From: JAWXBM01 sp964470455
GTDB lineage: Bacteria; Pseudomonadota; Gammaproteobacteria; Xanthomonadales; SZUA-36
DNA length: 44,711 nt
Direction of reading: 5' to 3'
NCBI GenBank assembly: GCA_964470455.1
Contig: CAYYCX010000025.1
Location: 1 to 44,711 of the forward strand
In this document: in pieces, positions 32,756 to 42,335 of the stretch
How positions within the stretch are numbered: position 1 is the stretch's first letter
Layout of the letters: each line of letters begins with the position of its first letter
Notes under the pieces: generated by a model
The model's input: the letters and a program-made list of their open reading frames with translations, nothing else
Told to the model about the DNA's origin: nothing
Database searches by the model: none
Position numbers and translations under genes: made by a program

Positions 32756-33586
32756 ATGGCCACAGAAAACACCAGCGATCAACGCGCCAGTGCCGAGCAT
32801 CGACCTTCCTCATTGTTGTTCTGGGCGGAAAGCCGGGCAGTTTATGACGCAGTCGGCATGATCCCCATGTTTGCTTTCCAGCACCTGTTGCCGCAAGGCG
32901 ATGGCCATCCGGTGCTCGTATTGCCGGGTTTCATGGCCGGAGCCCGTACCACGCAACCGCTGCGCAGCCTGTTGCGGCAGATTGGCTACCAGGGGCATTG
33001 CTGGAAACTGGGTTACAACTCCGGCTACAGCCAGCGCCTGCACCAGGGCCTGCGGGCCCGGGTACGGCAACTGGCGGATCGTTACGGGCAGAAAGTCAGC
33101 CTGATCGGCTGGAGCCTGGGCGGCGTTTATGCCCGTGAAATCGCGCGCGAGATGCCCGACATTACCCGCCTGGTGATCAGCATGGGCAGCCCGTTCCGGG
33201 CGCACCCGCACGCCACCAACGCACACCGGGTTTTCGACCTGGTGAGTTCAGTGCGTTACCGCGACATGCCGGCAGACATGCTCGAGTGCATGCACGAGGC
33301 GCCGCCGGTTCCAACCACCGCGCTGTACACGCGGGGTGACGGCGTGGTGGCCTGGCAGGGCACGGTGGAGATATCGGATCGCCGGGACGTGGAAAACATT
33401 CATGTGGGTGGGGCGCATTGCGGCTTGGGCTTCAATCCGCGTTCGGTACTGGCCATCACCGACCGGCTGGCCCAGGGAGAGAACAGCTGGCGGCCATTCA
33501 AGCCGGGGCCATTGCTGAAACCTTTGTTCCGTAACTGGTATCCCGACTGGCTGGTGCAGGGGCATCACGACCCGCTGAGGGTCTGA
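32756..33586 (+). CDS. Alpha/beta-hydrolase (esterase/lipase-like)
   Basis: Cytosolic hydrolase fold of 276 residues. The nucleophile elbow is GWSLGG; the oxyanion-hole region is LVLPGFMAGARTTQPLR; a catalytic Asp (TRGDGVVAW) and His (GGAHCGLGFN) follow in the correct order, so the triad is complete. No signal peptide is visible. The ATG at 32756 has a purine-rich GAGAGAG run upstream; an earlier ATG at 32705, 4 bases after the DUF2189 stop, has no ribosome site and would add 17 polar residues. The likely substrates are acyl esters; no close functional family is identifiable. Confidence 0.82.
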   Translation: MATENTSDQRASAEHRPSSLLFWAESRAVYDAVGMIPMFAFQHLLPQGDGHPVLVLPGFMAGARTTQPLRSLLRQIGYQGHCWKLGYNSGYSQRLHQGLRARVRQLADRYGQKVSLIGWSLGGVYAREIAREMPDITRLVISMGSPFRAHPHATNAHRVFDLVSSVRYRDMPADMLECMHEAPPVPTTALYTRGDGVVAWQGTVEISDRRDVENIHVGGAHCGLGFNPRSVLAITDRLAQGENSWRPFKPGPLLKPLFRNWYPDWLVQGHHDPLRV

Positions 33587-33597
33587 CTACCCGCTCT

Positions 33598-33981
33598 TCA
33601 ATCCCAGTGGTTGGCGGATTCGTCAAAGCCCGGATTCTGTTTCCGCACCACGCAGAAACGCTGGCCGGTGGGCGCTTCCATCACCACCCAGGACTTGATC
33701 TTCGATAATCGCTTCGCGCCCAGTGCTTCCAGCCGCGCCACTTCGGCCGGTATATCATCACTTTCAATATCCAGGTGTACGCGGCTGGGATGATCCACTT
33801 TTTGCACCTCTATGTGCAGCTCGGTGGGTGAGGCATCGAGGTGCACATAGGCGTCTTCCGCCGGATTGTCGTGCGGATTGATGGGCATGCCCAGTGCCGC
33901 TGACCAGAACGCGGCGGCGCTGTCGAGATCGTCGGTTTTACAGTCAATGATGAATCCGGCCAGGCGGCTGCGGTGGGCCAT
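33598..33981 (-). CDS. VOC-family (glyoxalase/bleomycin-resistance-like) protein
   Basis: Single-domain VOC protein of 127 residues with the paired beta-alpha-beta-beta-beta modules: LAGFIIDCKTDDLDSAAAFWSAALG starts module one, and RVHLDIESDDIPAEVARLEALGA starts module two, ending VVMEAPTGQRFCVV. Metal ligands of the type His/Glu are possible (HLDIE). It follows preA by 23 bases on the same strand, so it is probably the last gene of the pyrimidine operon; it might act on a reactive intermediate such as malonate semialdehyde, but this is speculation. It converges on the esterase gene with an 11-base gap. Confidence 0.82.
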   Translation of the reverse strand: MAHRSRLAGFIIDCKTDDLDSAAAFWSAALGMPINPHDNPAEDAYVHLDASPTELHIEVQKVDHPSRVHLDIESDDIPAEVARLEALGAKRLSKIKSWVVMEAPTGQRFCVVRKQNPGFDESANHWD

Positions 33982-34004
33982 GGTGTCTCCTCGGGTTTGC
34001 GCGT

Positions 34005-35279
34005 TCAGGAACGCATCGGGTTGTTGGGGTGTTGGGTCCAGTTCAGGTAGGGCTTGCCGTTATCAACCTCAACCATGCTGATGCAGTCCGGCACCGGGCA
34101 GACCAGCGCGCACAGGTTGCAGCCCACGCATTCCTCATCGATCACGGTGTAGATACGCTTGCCGTTTTCCTTGCGATGAGCAATGGCCTGGTGCGAGGCA
34201 TCCTCGCAGGCGATATGGCACAGGCCGCATTCGATGCATTTCTCCGGGTCGATGTGCGCCAGGGTTTTGTAGTTCAGGTCCAGGTATTGCCAGTCGGTGA
34301 CGTGTTCTATGGCCTTGCCGCGAAAGTTCTCCAGGCTTTGATAGCCTTTGTCTTCCATCCAGTTACTGAGGCCATCGCACAGGTCATCGATGATCCTGAA
34401 TCCGTGGTGCATGGCCGCGGTGCAAACCTGCACCGAGCCGCAACCCATGGCGATGAATTCGGCGGCATCGCGCCAGTGGCTGATGCCACCGATGCCGGAA
34501 ATGGGCAGGCCACGCGTTTCCTCGTCGCGGGCGATTTCGGACACCATGGACAGGGCGATGGGTTTCACCGCCGGGCCGCAATAGCCGCCATGCGTGCCTT
34601 TGCCGGCCACGGTGGGTTCCGGCGCAAAGGTGTCGAGGTTGATGCCGGTGATGGAGTTGATGGTGTTGATCAGCGACACGGCATCGGCGCCACCGGCTTT
34701 GGCGGCGCGGGCCGGATAGCGGATATTGGAAATATTTGGCGTCAGTTTCACGAACACCGGCAGCTGCGTGTGGGTTTTGCACCAGCCGGTGACGTCCTGG
34801 ATGTACTCCGGCACCTGGCCGACGGCTGAACCCATTCCGCGTTCACTCATGCCGTGCGGGCAGCCGAAGTTCAGCTCCACGCCATCGCAGCCGGTCTGCT
34901 CCACGCGCTGAAGAATGTCGCGCCAGGCCTGTTCGTTGCAGGGCACCATCAGCGACACGACCAGGGCACGGTCGGGCCAGGCCTGCTTCACCGCGGTGAT
35001 TTCATCCAGGTTCACCTGCAGCGGGCGGTCGGTGATCAGTTCGATGTTGTTCAGACCCACCATTCGCGTGCCGTTGTAATCCACCGAACCGTAGCGCGAG
35101 CAGACATTGACGATGGGCGGGCCGTCTTCACCGAGGGTTTTCCACACCACGCCGCCCCAGCCGGCTTCAAAGGCGCGTTCCACGTTGATGCGTTTGTCGG
35201 TGGGCGGCGCCGAAGCCAGCCAGAACGGGTTGGGGGAGGTGACTCCGGCGATGGTGCAACGCAAGTCAGCCATGGTCAT
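34005..35279 (-). CDS. preA: NAD-dependent dihydropyrimidine dehydrogenase subunit PreA
   Basis: Catalytic subunit that reduces uracil and thymine to their 5,6-dihydro forms. An FMN-binding barrel spans about residues 5-310 (PFWLASAPPTDKR, GVELNFGCPHGMSERGMG, PISGIGGISHW). Two 4Fe-4S clusters follow near the C-terminus: CIECGLCHIACEDA and CVGCNLCALVCPVPDC. The order matches E. coli PreA and the C-terminal half of mammalian dihydropyrimidine dehydrogenase. The substrate-binding Cys of the dihydropyrimidine dehydrogenase active-site loop corresponds to the FGCPHG segment. Its ATG overlaps the preT stop (ATGA), giving 1:1 expression. Confidence 0.95.
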   Translation of the reverse strand: MTMADLRCTIAGVTSPNPFWLASAPPTDKRINVERAFEAGWGGVVWKTLGEDGPPIVNVCSRYGSVDYNGTRMVGLNNIELITDRPLQVNLDEITAVKQAWPDRALVVSLMVPCNEQAWRDILQRVEQTGCDGVELNFGCPHGMSERGMGSAVGQVPEYIQDVTGWCKTHTQLPVFVKLTPNISNIRYPARAAKAGGADAVSLINTINSITGINLDTFAPEPTVAGKGTHGGYCGPAVKPIALSMVSEIARDEETRGLPISGIGGISHWRDAAEFIAMGCGSVQVCTAAMHHGFRIIDDLCDGLSNWMEDKGYQSLENFRGKAIEHVTDWQYLDLNYKTLAHIDPEKCIECGLCHIACEDASHQAIAHRKENGKRIYTVIDEECVGCNLCALVCPVPDCISMVEVDNGKPYLNWTQHPNNPMRS

Positions 35280-36636
35280 GCGCCTCCCAGGAACCGGTGG
35301 ATGGACAGGGCGGCCAGTTTGCCGTCCTGTACCGCGGCAACCGTCAGGTCCTGTCCCGGAATGCAGTCACCGCCAGCCCAGACACCTGCAAGGCTGGTGC
35401 GGCGTTCGGCATCCACCTGGATGCGGCCATGGTCCATGGCCGGGAACTCTTCGCCTTCCTCGTGGTGGGTGAGGTGGGTCTCATCGAAGTGCTGGCCGAT
35501 GGCCTTGAACACCTGGTCGGCCTCGAGCTCAAAAAACTCACCGGTGCCGGCCAGCCGGCCGCGCTCGTTGATATGGGTCTGTTCAAAAGTGATGCTGTAC
35601 ATGCCCGCATCATCCGTATTGATGCGATAGGGCGTGGCCCAGTTGCGGATCAGCACGCCATGAGTCTGGGCGATTTCCTGCTCGTAGTCGGTGGCGCTCA
35701 TGTCGTCCGTACCGCGGCGGTACACCAGCGTGACCAGTTCAGCGCCCAGTTGGTGAATCTGTACCGCGATGTCGATGGCGGTGTTGCCGCCGCCGATCAC
35801 CACCACGCACCGGCCAACCGGCAGGGTGCTGAGGTCTTCCTGGCGTATGCGCCGTATGTAATCCACTGCGTTGTGCATACCGATCACATCTTCGTGATCG
35901 AGGTCGAGGTGATTGCAATCGTTGTGCCCAAGCCCCAGGAACACGGCATCGAAATCATCCCGCAATTGCGCCAGGCTGAAATCGATGCCCAGGGTTTTGC
36001 CCGTTTGCAGGGTGACGCCGCCGATGCCCAAAATGAATTCCACCTCTTTCGCCGCCCGGTCATCGACCATCTTGTAGGCGGCAATGCCGTACTCATTCAA
36101 ACCACCGGCCTTGGGCTGGGCCTCAAATACCGTGACGGTGTGGCCCAGCAGCGCCAGGCGGTGGGCGCAAGACAGTCCGGCCGGGCCGCCGCCGACTACG
36201 GCGACGGACTTGCCCGTCTCCGCGGCGCGGGTAAAGGGCTGGATGCCGCTGGCAAACAGATGGTCCGTTGCATAGCGCTGCAATTTGCCGATGGTGACCG
36301 GTTTTGATTCCGCGGTGTTCTTGACGCACACCAGCTCGCACAGCTCTTCTACTGGGCAGACATTGGCGCAGGTACCGCCCATGATGTTTTCTTCGAGGAT
36401 GGTGATCGCCGCGCCACGCGTGTTGCCGCTGGATATCTTGCGGATGAAGCCGGGAATATCGATGCCGGTGGGGCAGGCCTCGGTGCAGGGCGCATCGAAG
36501 CAGAACAGGCAGCGGGCCGCTTCCACTGCGGCCTGCATATCATTCAGCGGCGGGTGCAGGTCGGCGAAGTTTTCTGCCAGCTGTTCCGGGCTGAGCCGGG
36601 CAGCCTGGACGTCGCGTTGGCGATTCGCACCGGCCA

Positions 36637-36637
<1 letters not shown>
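35276..36637 (-). CDS. preT: NAD-dependent dihydropyrimidine dehydrogenase subunit PreT
   Basis: Electron-entry subunit that takes hydride from NADH and passes electrons to PreA. An N-terminal cysteine-rich domain (CLFCFDAPCTEACPTG and GGTCANVCPVEELCELVCV) holds two 4Fe-4S clusters. It is followed by a GltD-like FAD domain (AVVGGGPAGLSCAHRLALLGH, about 130-150) and an NAD site (VVIGGGNTAIDIAVQ). At 453 residues it is full length. The start (36637) shares one base with the transporter stop in TGATG. The GltD/PreT/dihydropyrimidine dehydrogenase family is large, but position next to preA makes the call firm. Confidence 0.94.
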
Positions 36638-38091
<1,454 letters not shown>

Positions 38092-38094
38092 GGC

Positions 38095-38961
38095 TCAGAG
38101 CTCAGTCAGCTGGCCATAGGTCTCGGGCCGGCGGTCGCGGAAGAACTGCCAGTTGTTGCGCACCTCGCGCACTTCATCGAGGTCGATGTCGGCCACCACC
38201 ATTTCATCCCGGTCTTCCGAAGCCTGGGCGATGATTTTGCCGCGTGGACTGACGATGTAGGAAGAGCCGTAGAACGTGCCGATGTTCCACGGCGCCTCGG
38301 TGCCCACACGGTTGATGGCGGCGACGAAATAGCCGTTGGCCACGGCATGGGCGGGTTGCTCCAGTTCCCACAGGTACTGCGACAGGCCCGCCACCGTGGC
38401 GGAGGGGTTGAAGACGATCTCGGCGCCGTTCAGCCCCAGGCAGCGCGCGCCATCGGGAAAATGGCGGTCGTAGCAGATGTACACGCCCACCTTGCCGTAG
38501 GCGGTATCGAACACGGGGTAGCCGAGGTTGCCCGGCTTGAAGAAAAACTTCTCCCAGAAACCCGCTACCTGCGGGATGTGGTTCTTGCGGTACTTGCCGA
38601 GATAACTGCCGTCGGCATCGATCACCGCCGCGGTGTTGTAGTACACGCCCGTCATGTGCTCTTCATAGATGGGCACCACGATGACCATGTTGTACTTTTT
38701 CGCATATTCCTGCATCAGCCTGGTGGTGGGGCCGTCAGGAATGGCTTCGGCGGCGCCGTACCACTTGGCATCCTGCGAGGGGCAAAAGTAGGGGCCGGTG
38801 AAAATCTCCTGGAAGCAGAGCATTTGCACGCCCTGTTCGCCGGCTTCCTCGATGTAGGGCGCATGCGCCGCAATCATCGCCTCGCGGTGTTCCTCGCAGG
38901 AAGCGGAAGTATCCAGCTTGTTGGCCATCTGGATGATGGCGACTTTGACATTTCTACTCAT
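38095..38961 (-). CDS. N-carbamoyl-beta-alanine amidohydrolase (nitrilase superfamily)
   Basis: Predicted beta-ureidopropionase that hydrolyses N-carbamoyl-beta-alanine to beta-alanine, CO2 and ammonia, the last step of reductive pyrimidine breakdown. The nitrilase triad is Glu52 (CFQEIF), Lys126 (KYRKNHIP) and Cys163 (ICYDRHFP), with a conserved second Glu near residue 137. Length is 288 residues from MSRNVKVA at 38961; an upstream ATG at 38979 adds six residues, and GGGGA lies between them. PreTA and dihydropyrimidinase in the same operon support the assignment over the closely related N-carbamoyl-D-amino acid or putrescine enzymes. It starts 58 bases after the dihydropyrimidinase gene. Confidence 0.9.
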   Translation of the reverse strand: MSRNVKVAIIQMANKLDTSASCEEHREAMIAAHAPYIEEAGEQGVQMLCFQEIFTGPYFCPSQDAKWYGAAEAIPDGPTTRLMQEYAKKYNMVIVVPIYEEHMTGVYYNTAAVIDADGSYLGKYRKNHIPQVAGFWEKFFFKPGNLGYPVFDTAYGKVGVYICYDRHFPDGARCLGLNGAEIVFNPSATVAGLSQYLWELEQPAHAVANGYFVAAINRVGTEAPWNIGTFYGSSYIVSPRGKIIAQASEDRDEMVVADIDLDEVREVRNNWQFFRDRRPETYGQLTEL

Positions 38962-39019
38962 TGTGAGTCCCCGCTGCATTTACCAGGGTTAGCTTGTCAC
39001 ATGGATGTGCCAACATTTT

Positions 39020-40420
39020 TTACAACGGCATCCCGCCATACAGACCGCGTTTCAGGTACTGGCCGTGGCCTTTTTTACCGACGTATTCGCAATCGCGCAC
39101 GATCACCCGGCCGCGCGAAATGACGGTTTCCGGGAAGCCTTTGACGCTCATGCCTTCATAGGTGTTGTAGTCCACCCGCATGTGGTGGGTGCAGGGATTT
39201 TTCACGCTGATGGTCTCGGTGCGTTCCGGGTTGAACAACACGATGTCCGCATCCGAACCAACGGCAATCGTGCCTTTCTTTGGAAACAGGCCAAAGGTTT
39301 TGGCCGCGGCGGTCGAGGTGAGCTCGACAAACTTGTTCAGCGAAATGCGCCCGCCCACCACGCCGCCGTTGTATACCAGGGCCATGCGGTTTTCCACGCC
39401 GGGCGCGCCGTTGGGAATTTTCGAAAAATCATTCACACCCAGTTCCTTCTGCTCCTTGAAGCAGAAGGGGCAATGGTCGGTGGCGATGGACTGCAGGTCG
39501 CCGAAGCGCAGCCCGCGCCACAGTTCATCCTGGTTCCAGCGCTCCCGCAGGGCGGGGGTCATCACGTACTTGGCGCCTTCGAAGCCCTCCTGGTCGTAAT
39601 AGGAGTCGTCCAGGAACAAGTACTGCGGGCAGGTTTCGGCAAACACCGCCACGCCGCGGTTGCGCGCCAGTGTGACCTGTTCCAGCGCATCAGCCGAGCT
39701 GAGGTGCACGATGTACACGGGCACCCGCGCCACTTCGGCTATGGACACCGCGCGGTGCACGCCTTCGGCCTCCATGCGGGTAGGGCGGGTGATGGCGTGG
39801 TACCTGGGCGCGGTCTTGCCCTCGGACAGCGCGCGCTTGACGATCTCGTCGATGACGATGCCGTTCTCGGCATGCATGCAGATCACCGTGCCATCCTCGC
39901 CGGCCTTGCGCATCGCGCGAAAAATGGTGCCATCGTCCACGTACAGCACGCCCGGGTAGGCCATGAACAACTTGTACGAGGTCACGCCTTCGTCGGCCAA
40001 CTGGCGCATCTCGTGCAACCGCTGTTCTTCCATGTCGGTGACGATCATGTGGAAGCCGTAGTCGATGGCGGTCTTGCCCTCGGCCTTGGCGTGCCAGGTG
40101 TCCAGCGCCTCCAGCGTGGACTGGCCCTTCTGCTGGATGGCGAAGTCAATCAGCGTGGTGGTGCCGCCATGGGCCGCGGCGCGGGTGCCGGTTTCGAAAT
40201 CATCCGCTGAGGTGGTGCCGCCGAACGGCATGTCCATGTGGGTGTGCGGGTCCAGCCCGCCCGGAAACAGGTAGCGGCCTGTCGCATCCAGGGTTTCGTC
40301 CGCTTCCATTCGAAGGTCGCGGCCTATCACCGCCACGGTTTCGCCGTCGATGAACACGTCGGCGAAGTAGTCATCCACCGCGGTAATGACGCGTCCATTC
40401 CGGATCAGGAGCGTACTCAT
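39020..40420 (-). CDS. hydA: Dihydropyrimidinase (D-hydantoinase)
   Basis: Metal-dependent cyclic amidase that opens dihydrouracil to N-carbamoyl-beta-alanine. The amidohydrolase barrel carries its ligands: His59 and His61 (GGLDPHTHMDMPFGG), the carboxylated bridging Lys150 (TSYKLFMAYPG), His in CMHAENG and VHLSSADAL, and Asp in SIATDHCPF. I start at 40420 (MSTLLIRNGRV), giving 466 residues, the usual size; the frame is open to 40606 but that part overlaps the divergent deaminase gene. It is the first gene of the six-gene pyrimidine operon and reads away from the inverted repeat at 40453-40481. Confidence 0.95.
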   Translation of the reverse strand: MSTLLIRNGRVITAVDDYFADVFIDGETVAVIGRDLRMEADETLDATGRYLFPGGLDPHTHMDMPFGGTTSADDFETGTRAAAHGGTTTLIDFAIQQKGQSTLEALDTWHAKAEGKTAIDYGFHMIVTDMEEQRLHEMRQLADEGVTSYKLFMAYPGVLYVDDGTIFRAMRKAGEDGTVICMHAENGIVIDEIVKRALSEGKTAPRYHAITRPTRMEAEGVHRAVSIAEVARVPVYIVHLSSADALEQVTLARNRGVAVFAETCPQYLFLDDSYYDQEGFEGAKYVMTPALRERWNQDELWRGLRFGDLQSIATDHCPFCFKEQKELGVNDFSKIPNGAPGVENRMALVYNGGVVGGRISLNKFVELTSTAAAKTFGLFPKKGTIAVGSDADIVLFNPERTETISVKNPCTHHMRVDYNTYEGMSVKGFPETVISRGRVIVRDCEYVGKKGHGQYLKRGLYGGMPL

Positions 40421-40452
40421 GAAGGGTTCTCCGCCAGCCGTTACTGCGTTCA

Positions 40453-40481
40453 GGTTACATCCTTCGGCGAAAAATGTAACC
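40453..40481. promoter_or_regulatory. Candidate operator in the pyrimidine divergon
   Basis: Perfect 8-bp arms GGTTACAT (40453-40460) and ATGTAACC (40474-40481) flank a 13-base centre. The half-sites are 21 bp apart centre to centre, two helical turns, which suits a dimeric regulator. The site lies in the 70-bp gap between the divergent hydA and cytosine deaminase starts and could control both. Confidence 0.65.
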
Positions 40482-40490
40482 ATTGCCGCC

Positions 40491-40943
40491 ATGGAGACAC
40501 AATCATCCGACCCTTTTATGCAGGCCGCCATTGACGAAGCCCGGCAGGGCGTTGCCGAAGGCGGAATTCCCATCGGCTCCGTGATCGTATACCGTGGTGA
40601 AATCATCGGCCGCGGTCACAATCGGCGTGTACAGCAGGGTAGCACGGTGTTGCATGGCGAGATGGACGCGCTGGAGAATGCCGGCCGCCAGCCTGCTGCG
40701 GTTTACCGGGAGAGTGTCCTGTACACGACGCTGTCGCCGTGCCCGATGTGCAGCGGCGCCATCCTGCTGTACGGCATTCCTCGCGTGATCGTGGGCGAAA
40801 ACCGGACCTTCATGGGTGAAGAAGATTTATTGCGCTCGCGCGGCGTTACGGTTGAAGTGCTGCAATCAGCGGAGTGCATCCAGCTGATGCAGGAATTCAT
40901 CGCCGCCAAACCCGAATTATGGAATGAAGACATCGGAGTCTGA
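40491..40943 (+). CDS. Cytosine deaminase of the yeast Fcy1 type
   Basis: Zinc hydrolase of the CDA fold, 150 residues, predicted to convert cytosine to uracil. Zinc ligands and general acid: His55 and Glu57 (VLHGEMDALENAGR), Cys84 and Cys87 (TLSPCPMCSGAI). From RGHN to the end it tracks yeast Fcy1 closely: LYTTLSPC, YGIPR, VGEN and a C-terminal LWNEDIG matching the Fcy1 WFEDIG, which holds the cytosine-contacting Asp. Spacing between zinc ligands equals the yeast enzyme. Tad-type tRNA deaminases lack this C-terminal motif. It starts at the ATG 40491 in a divergent arrangement with dihydropyrimidinase. Bacteria usually use the unrelated CodA amidohydrolase for this reaction. Confidence 0.88.
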   Translation: METQSSDPFMQAAIDEARQGVAEGGIPIGSVIVYRGEIIGRGHNRRVQQGSTVLHGEMDALENAGRQPAAVYRESVLYTTLSPCPMCSGAILLYGIPRVIVGENRTFMGEEDLLRSRGVTVEVLQSAECIQLMQEFIAAKPELWNEDIGV

Positions 40944-40946
40944 ATC

Positions 40947-42326
40947 ATGAAGCTGGTGCGTTACTGTGTTACCGCCGCGCTGCTGTGCAGCAGCTGGAAC
41001 CTGGTCGCTGACGAAGGCCGCAAGGCATTGGTCGGCGGTACGCTGATCAATGGTCTCGGCTCCACGCCCATCCAGGACAGCGTGGTGCTGGTCAACGGCG
41101 ACAGGATCGAGCGCGTGGGCACGGTGGACACCCTGGCGGTTCCGGCCGGCTACGAAGTGATCTCCACCGAAGGCATGAGCGTGCTGCCCGGCCTGTGGGA
41201 CATGCACGTTCATCTCGATATCAACGGCCACTCGGTGTACAGCCACTGGCACCCCACCTACAAGGACCGCATGGTGGATGAAATCATGCCTGCCTCGGCG
41301 GTGCAGTTGCTGCTGGCCGGTGTGACCACGGCCCGAGATCTCGGCGCGCCGCTGGAAGACTCCATCATCGTCCGTGACAAGGTGAATTCCGGCGAGTTGC
41401 CCGGCCCCAGGCTGTTCGTCTCCGGTCCGTTCCTGCAGAAAAAGCCGTACCCCGGTACCGAGGATTACCGCTGGGGTATTGACGGTCCGGCGGATGCGCG
41501 CAAGAAGGTCAACATCATCGCCGACGCCGGCGTGGACGTGGTGAAGCTGATCGACCAGGACCAGATGACCCTGGAGGAATCGCAGGCGCTGGTGGACCAG
41601 GCGCACCAGCGCGGCCTGAAGGTGGTGGCGCATTCGCATACGGCGAACGAGATCCGCCGCGGCCTGGAAATCGGCGTGGATAATTTTGAACACACCGGCC
41701 TGGCCACCGCACCCGAGTATCCCGAGGATGTGATCCTGGGCCTGCAGGAGCGGGTAGGTTCCGCCGTGGTGCGCGGCGGCCCTTTGTACTGGACACCCAC
41801 GGTCGAAGGCCTGTGGAACTTCACCGACCTGCGCGACAACCCGGAGTCATTGGACAACAGCTGCTGGCAACGCGGGCTCAAGCCCGACACCATTGCCGAC
41901 ATCCAGGCATCGATCGCGCATCCAGATGAAATCCTGTATTTCCAGCTCACCCCCAAACGCAAACCCACCCTCAAGCGCAAGTTCCAGCAGTTGCGCGAGG
42001 CGGGCGTGGTGCTGATGGTGGGTACCGACAGCGGCATTCCGCTGAAATTCCACTGCCAGTCCACCTGGCATGAACTCGATGTGTGGGTGAACGTGATGGG
42101 CGTGCCGGCCATGGAAACCATCCAGGCGGCCACTTACTGGCCCTCCAAGTTCATGGGGGTGGAGGAGCAGTGGGGCACCATCGTGGCCGGCCGCTATGCC
42201 GATATCATCGCCGTAAAGGGTGATGTGCTGAAGTACATCAACCTGCTGCAGGATGTGCACCTGGTGATGAAGGGCGGCACGGTCTACAAGCTGGACGGAC
42301 GCGTCATCGAGTCCGCCCTGCAATAA
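40947..42326 (+). CDS. Exported metal-dependent amidohydrolase
   Basis: Secreted or periplasmic member of the imidazolonepropionase-like amidohydrolase superfamily, 459 residues. Residues 1-21 form a signal peptide (YCVTAALLCSSWNLVAD). Metal-site motifs: WDMHVHLD (about 89), the carboxylate-type Lys in DVVKLIDQDQ, HSHTANEI, NFEHTG, and the Asp in LMVGTDSGIPL. It begins 3 bases after the cytosine deaminase stop, so the two are likely co-transcribed and share the operator. Substrates in this family range from peptides and dipeptides to cyclic amides and are not predictable; a cyclic-amide or extracellular nucleobase derivative would fit the locus. Confidence 0.85.
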   Translation: MKLVRYCVTAALLCSSWNLVADEGRKALVGGTLINGLGSTPIQDSVVLVNGDRIERVGTVDTLAVPAGYEVISTEGMSVLPGLWDMHVHLDINGHSVYSHWHPTYKDRMVDEIMPASAVQLLLAGVTTARDLGAPLEDSIIVRDKVNSGELPGPRLFVSGPFLQKKPYPGTEDYRWGIDGPADARKKVNIIADAGVDVVKLIDQDQMTLEESQALVDQAHQRGLKVVAHSHTANEIRRGLEIGVDNFEHTGLATAPEYPEDVILGLQERVGSAVVRGGPLYWTPTVEGLWNFTDLRDNPESLDNSCWQRGLKPDTIADIQASIAHPDEILYFQLTPKRKPTLKRKFQQLREAGVVLMVGTDSGIPLKFHCQSTWHELDVWVNVMGVPAMETIQAATYWPSKFMGVEEQWGTIVAGRYADIIAVKGDVLKYINLLQDVHLVMKGGTVYKLDGRVIESALQ

Positions 42327-42335
42327 GCCTGCCCG

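Noticed and set aside
39005..40210. 401-residue plus-strand open frame opposite dihydropyrimidinase
   Set aside because: Gly/His/Ala-rich antisense frame; the minus strand encodes an intact amidohydrolase.
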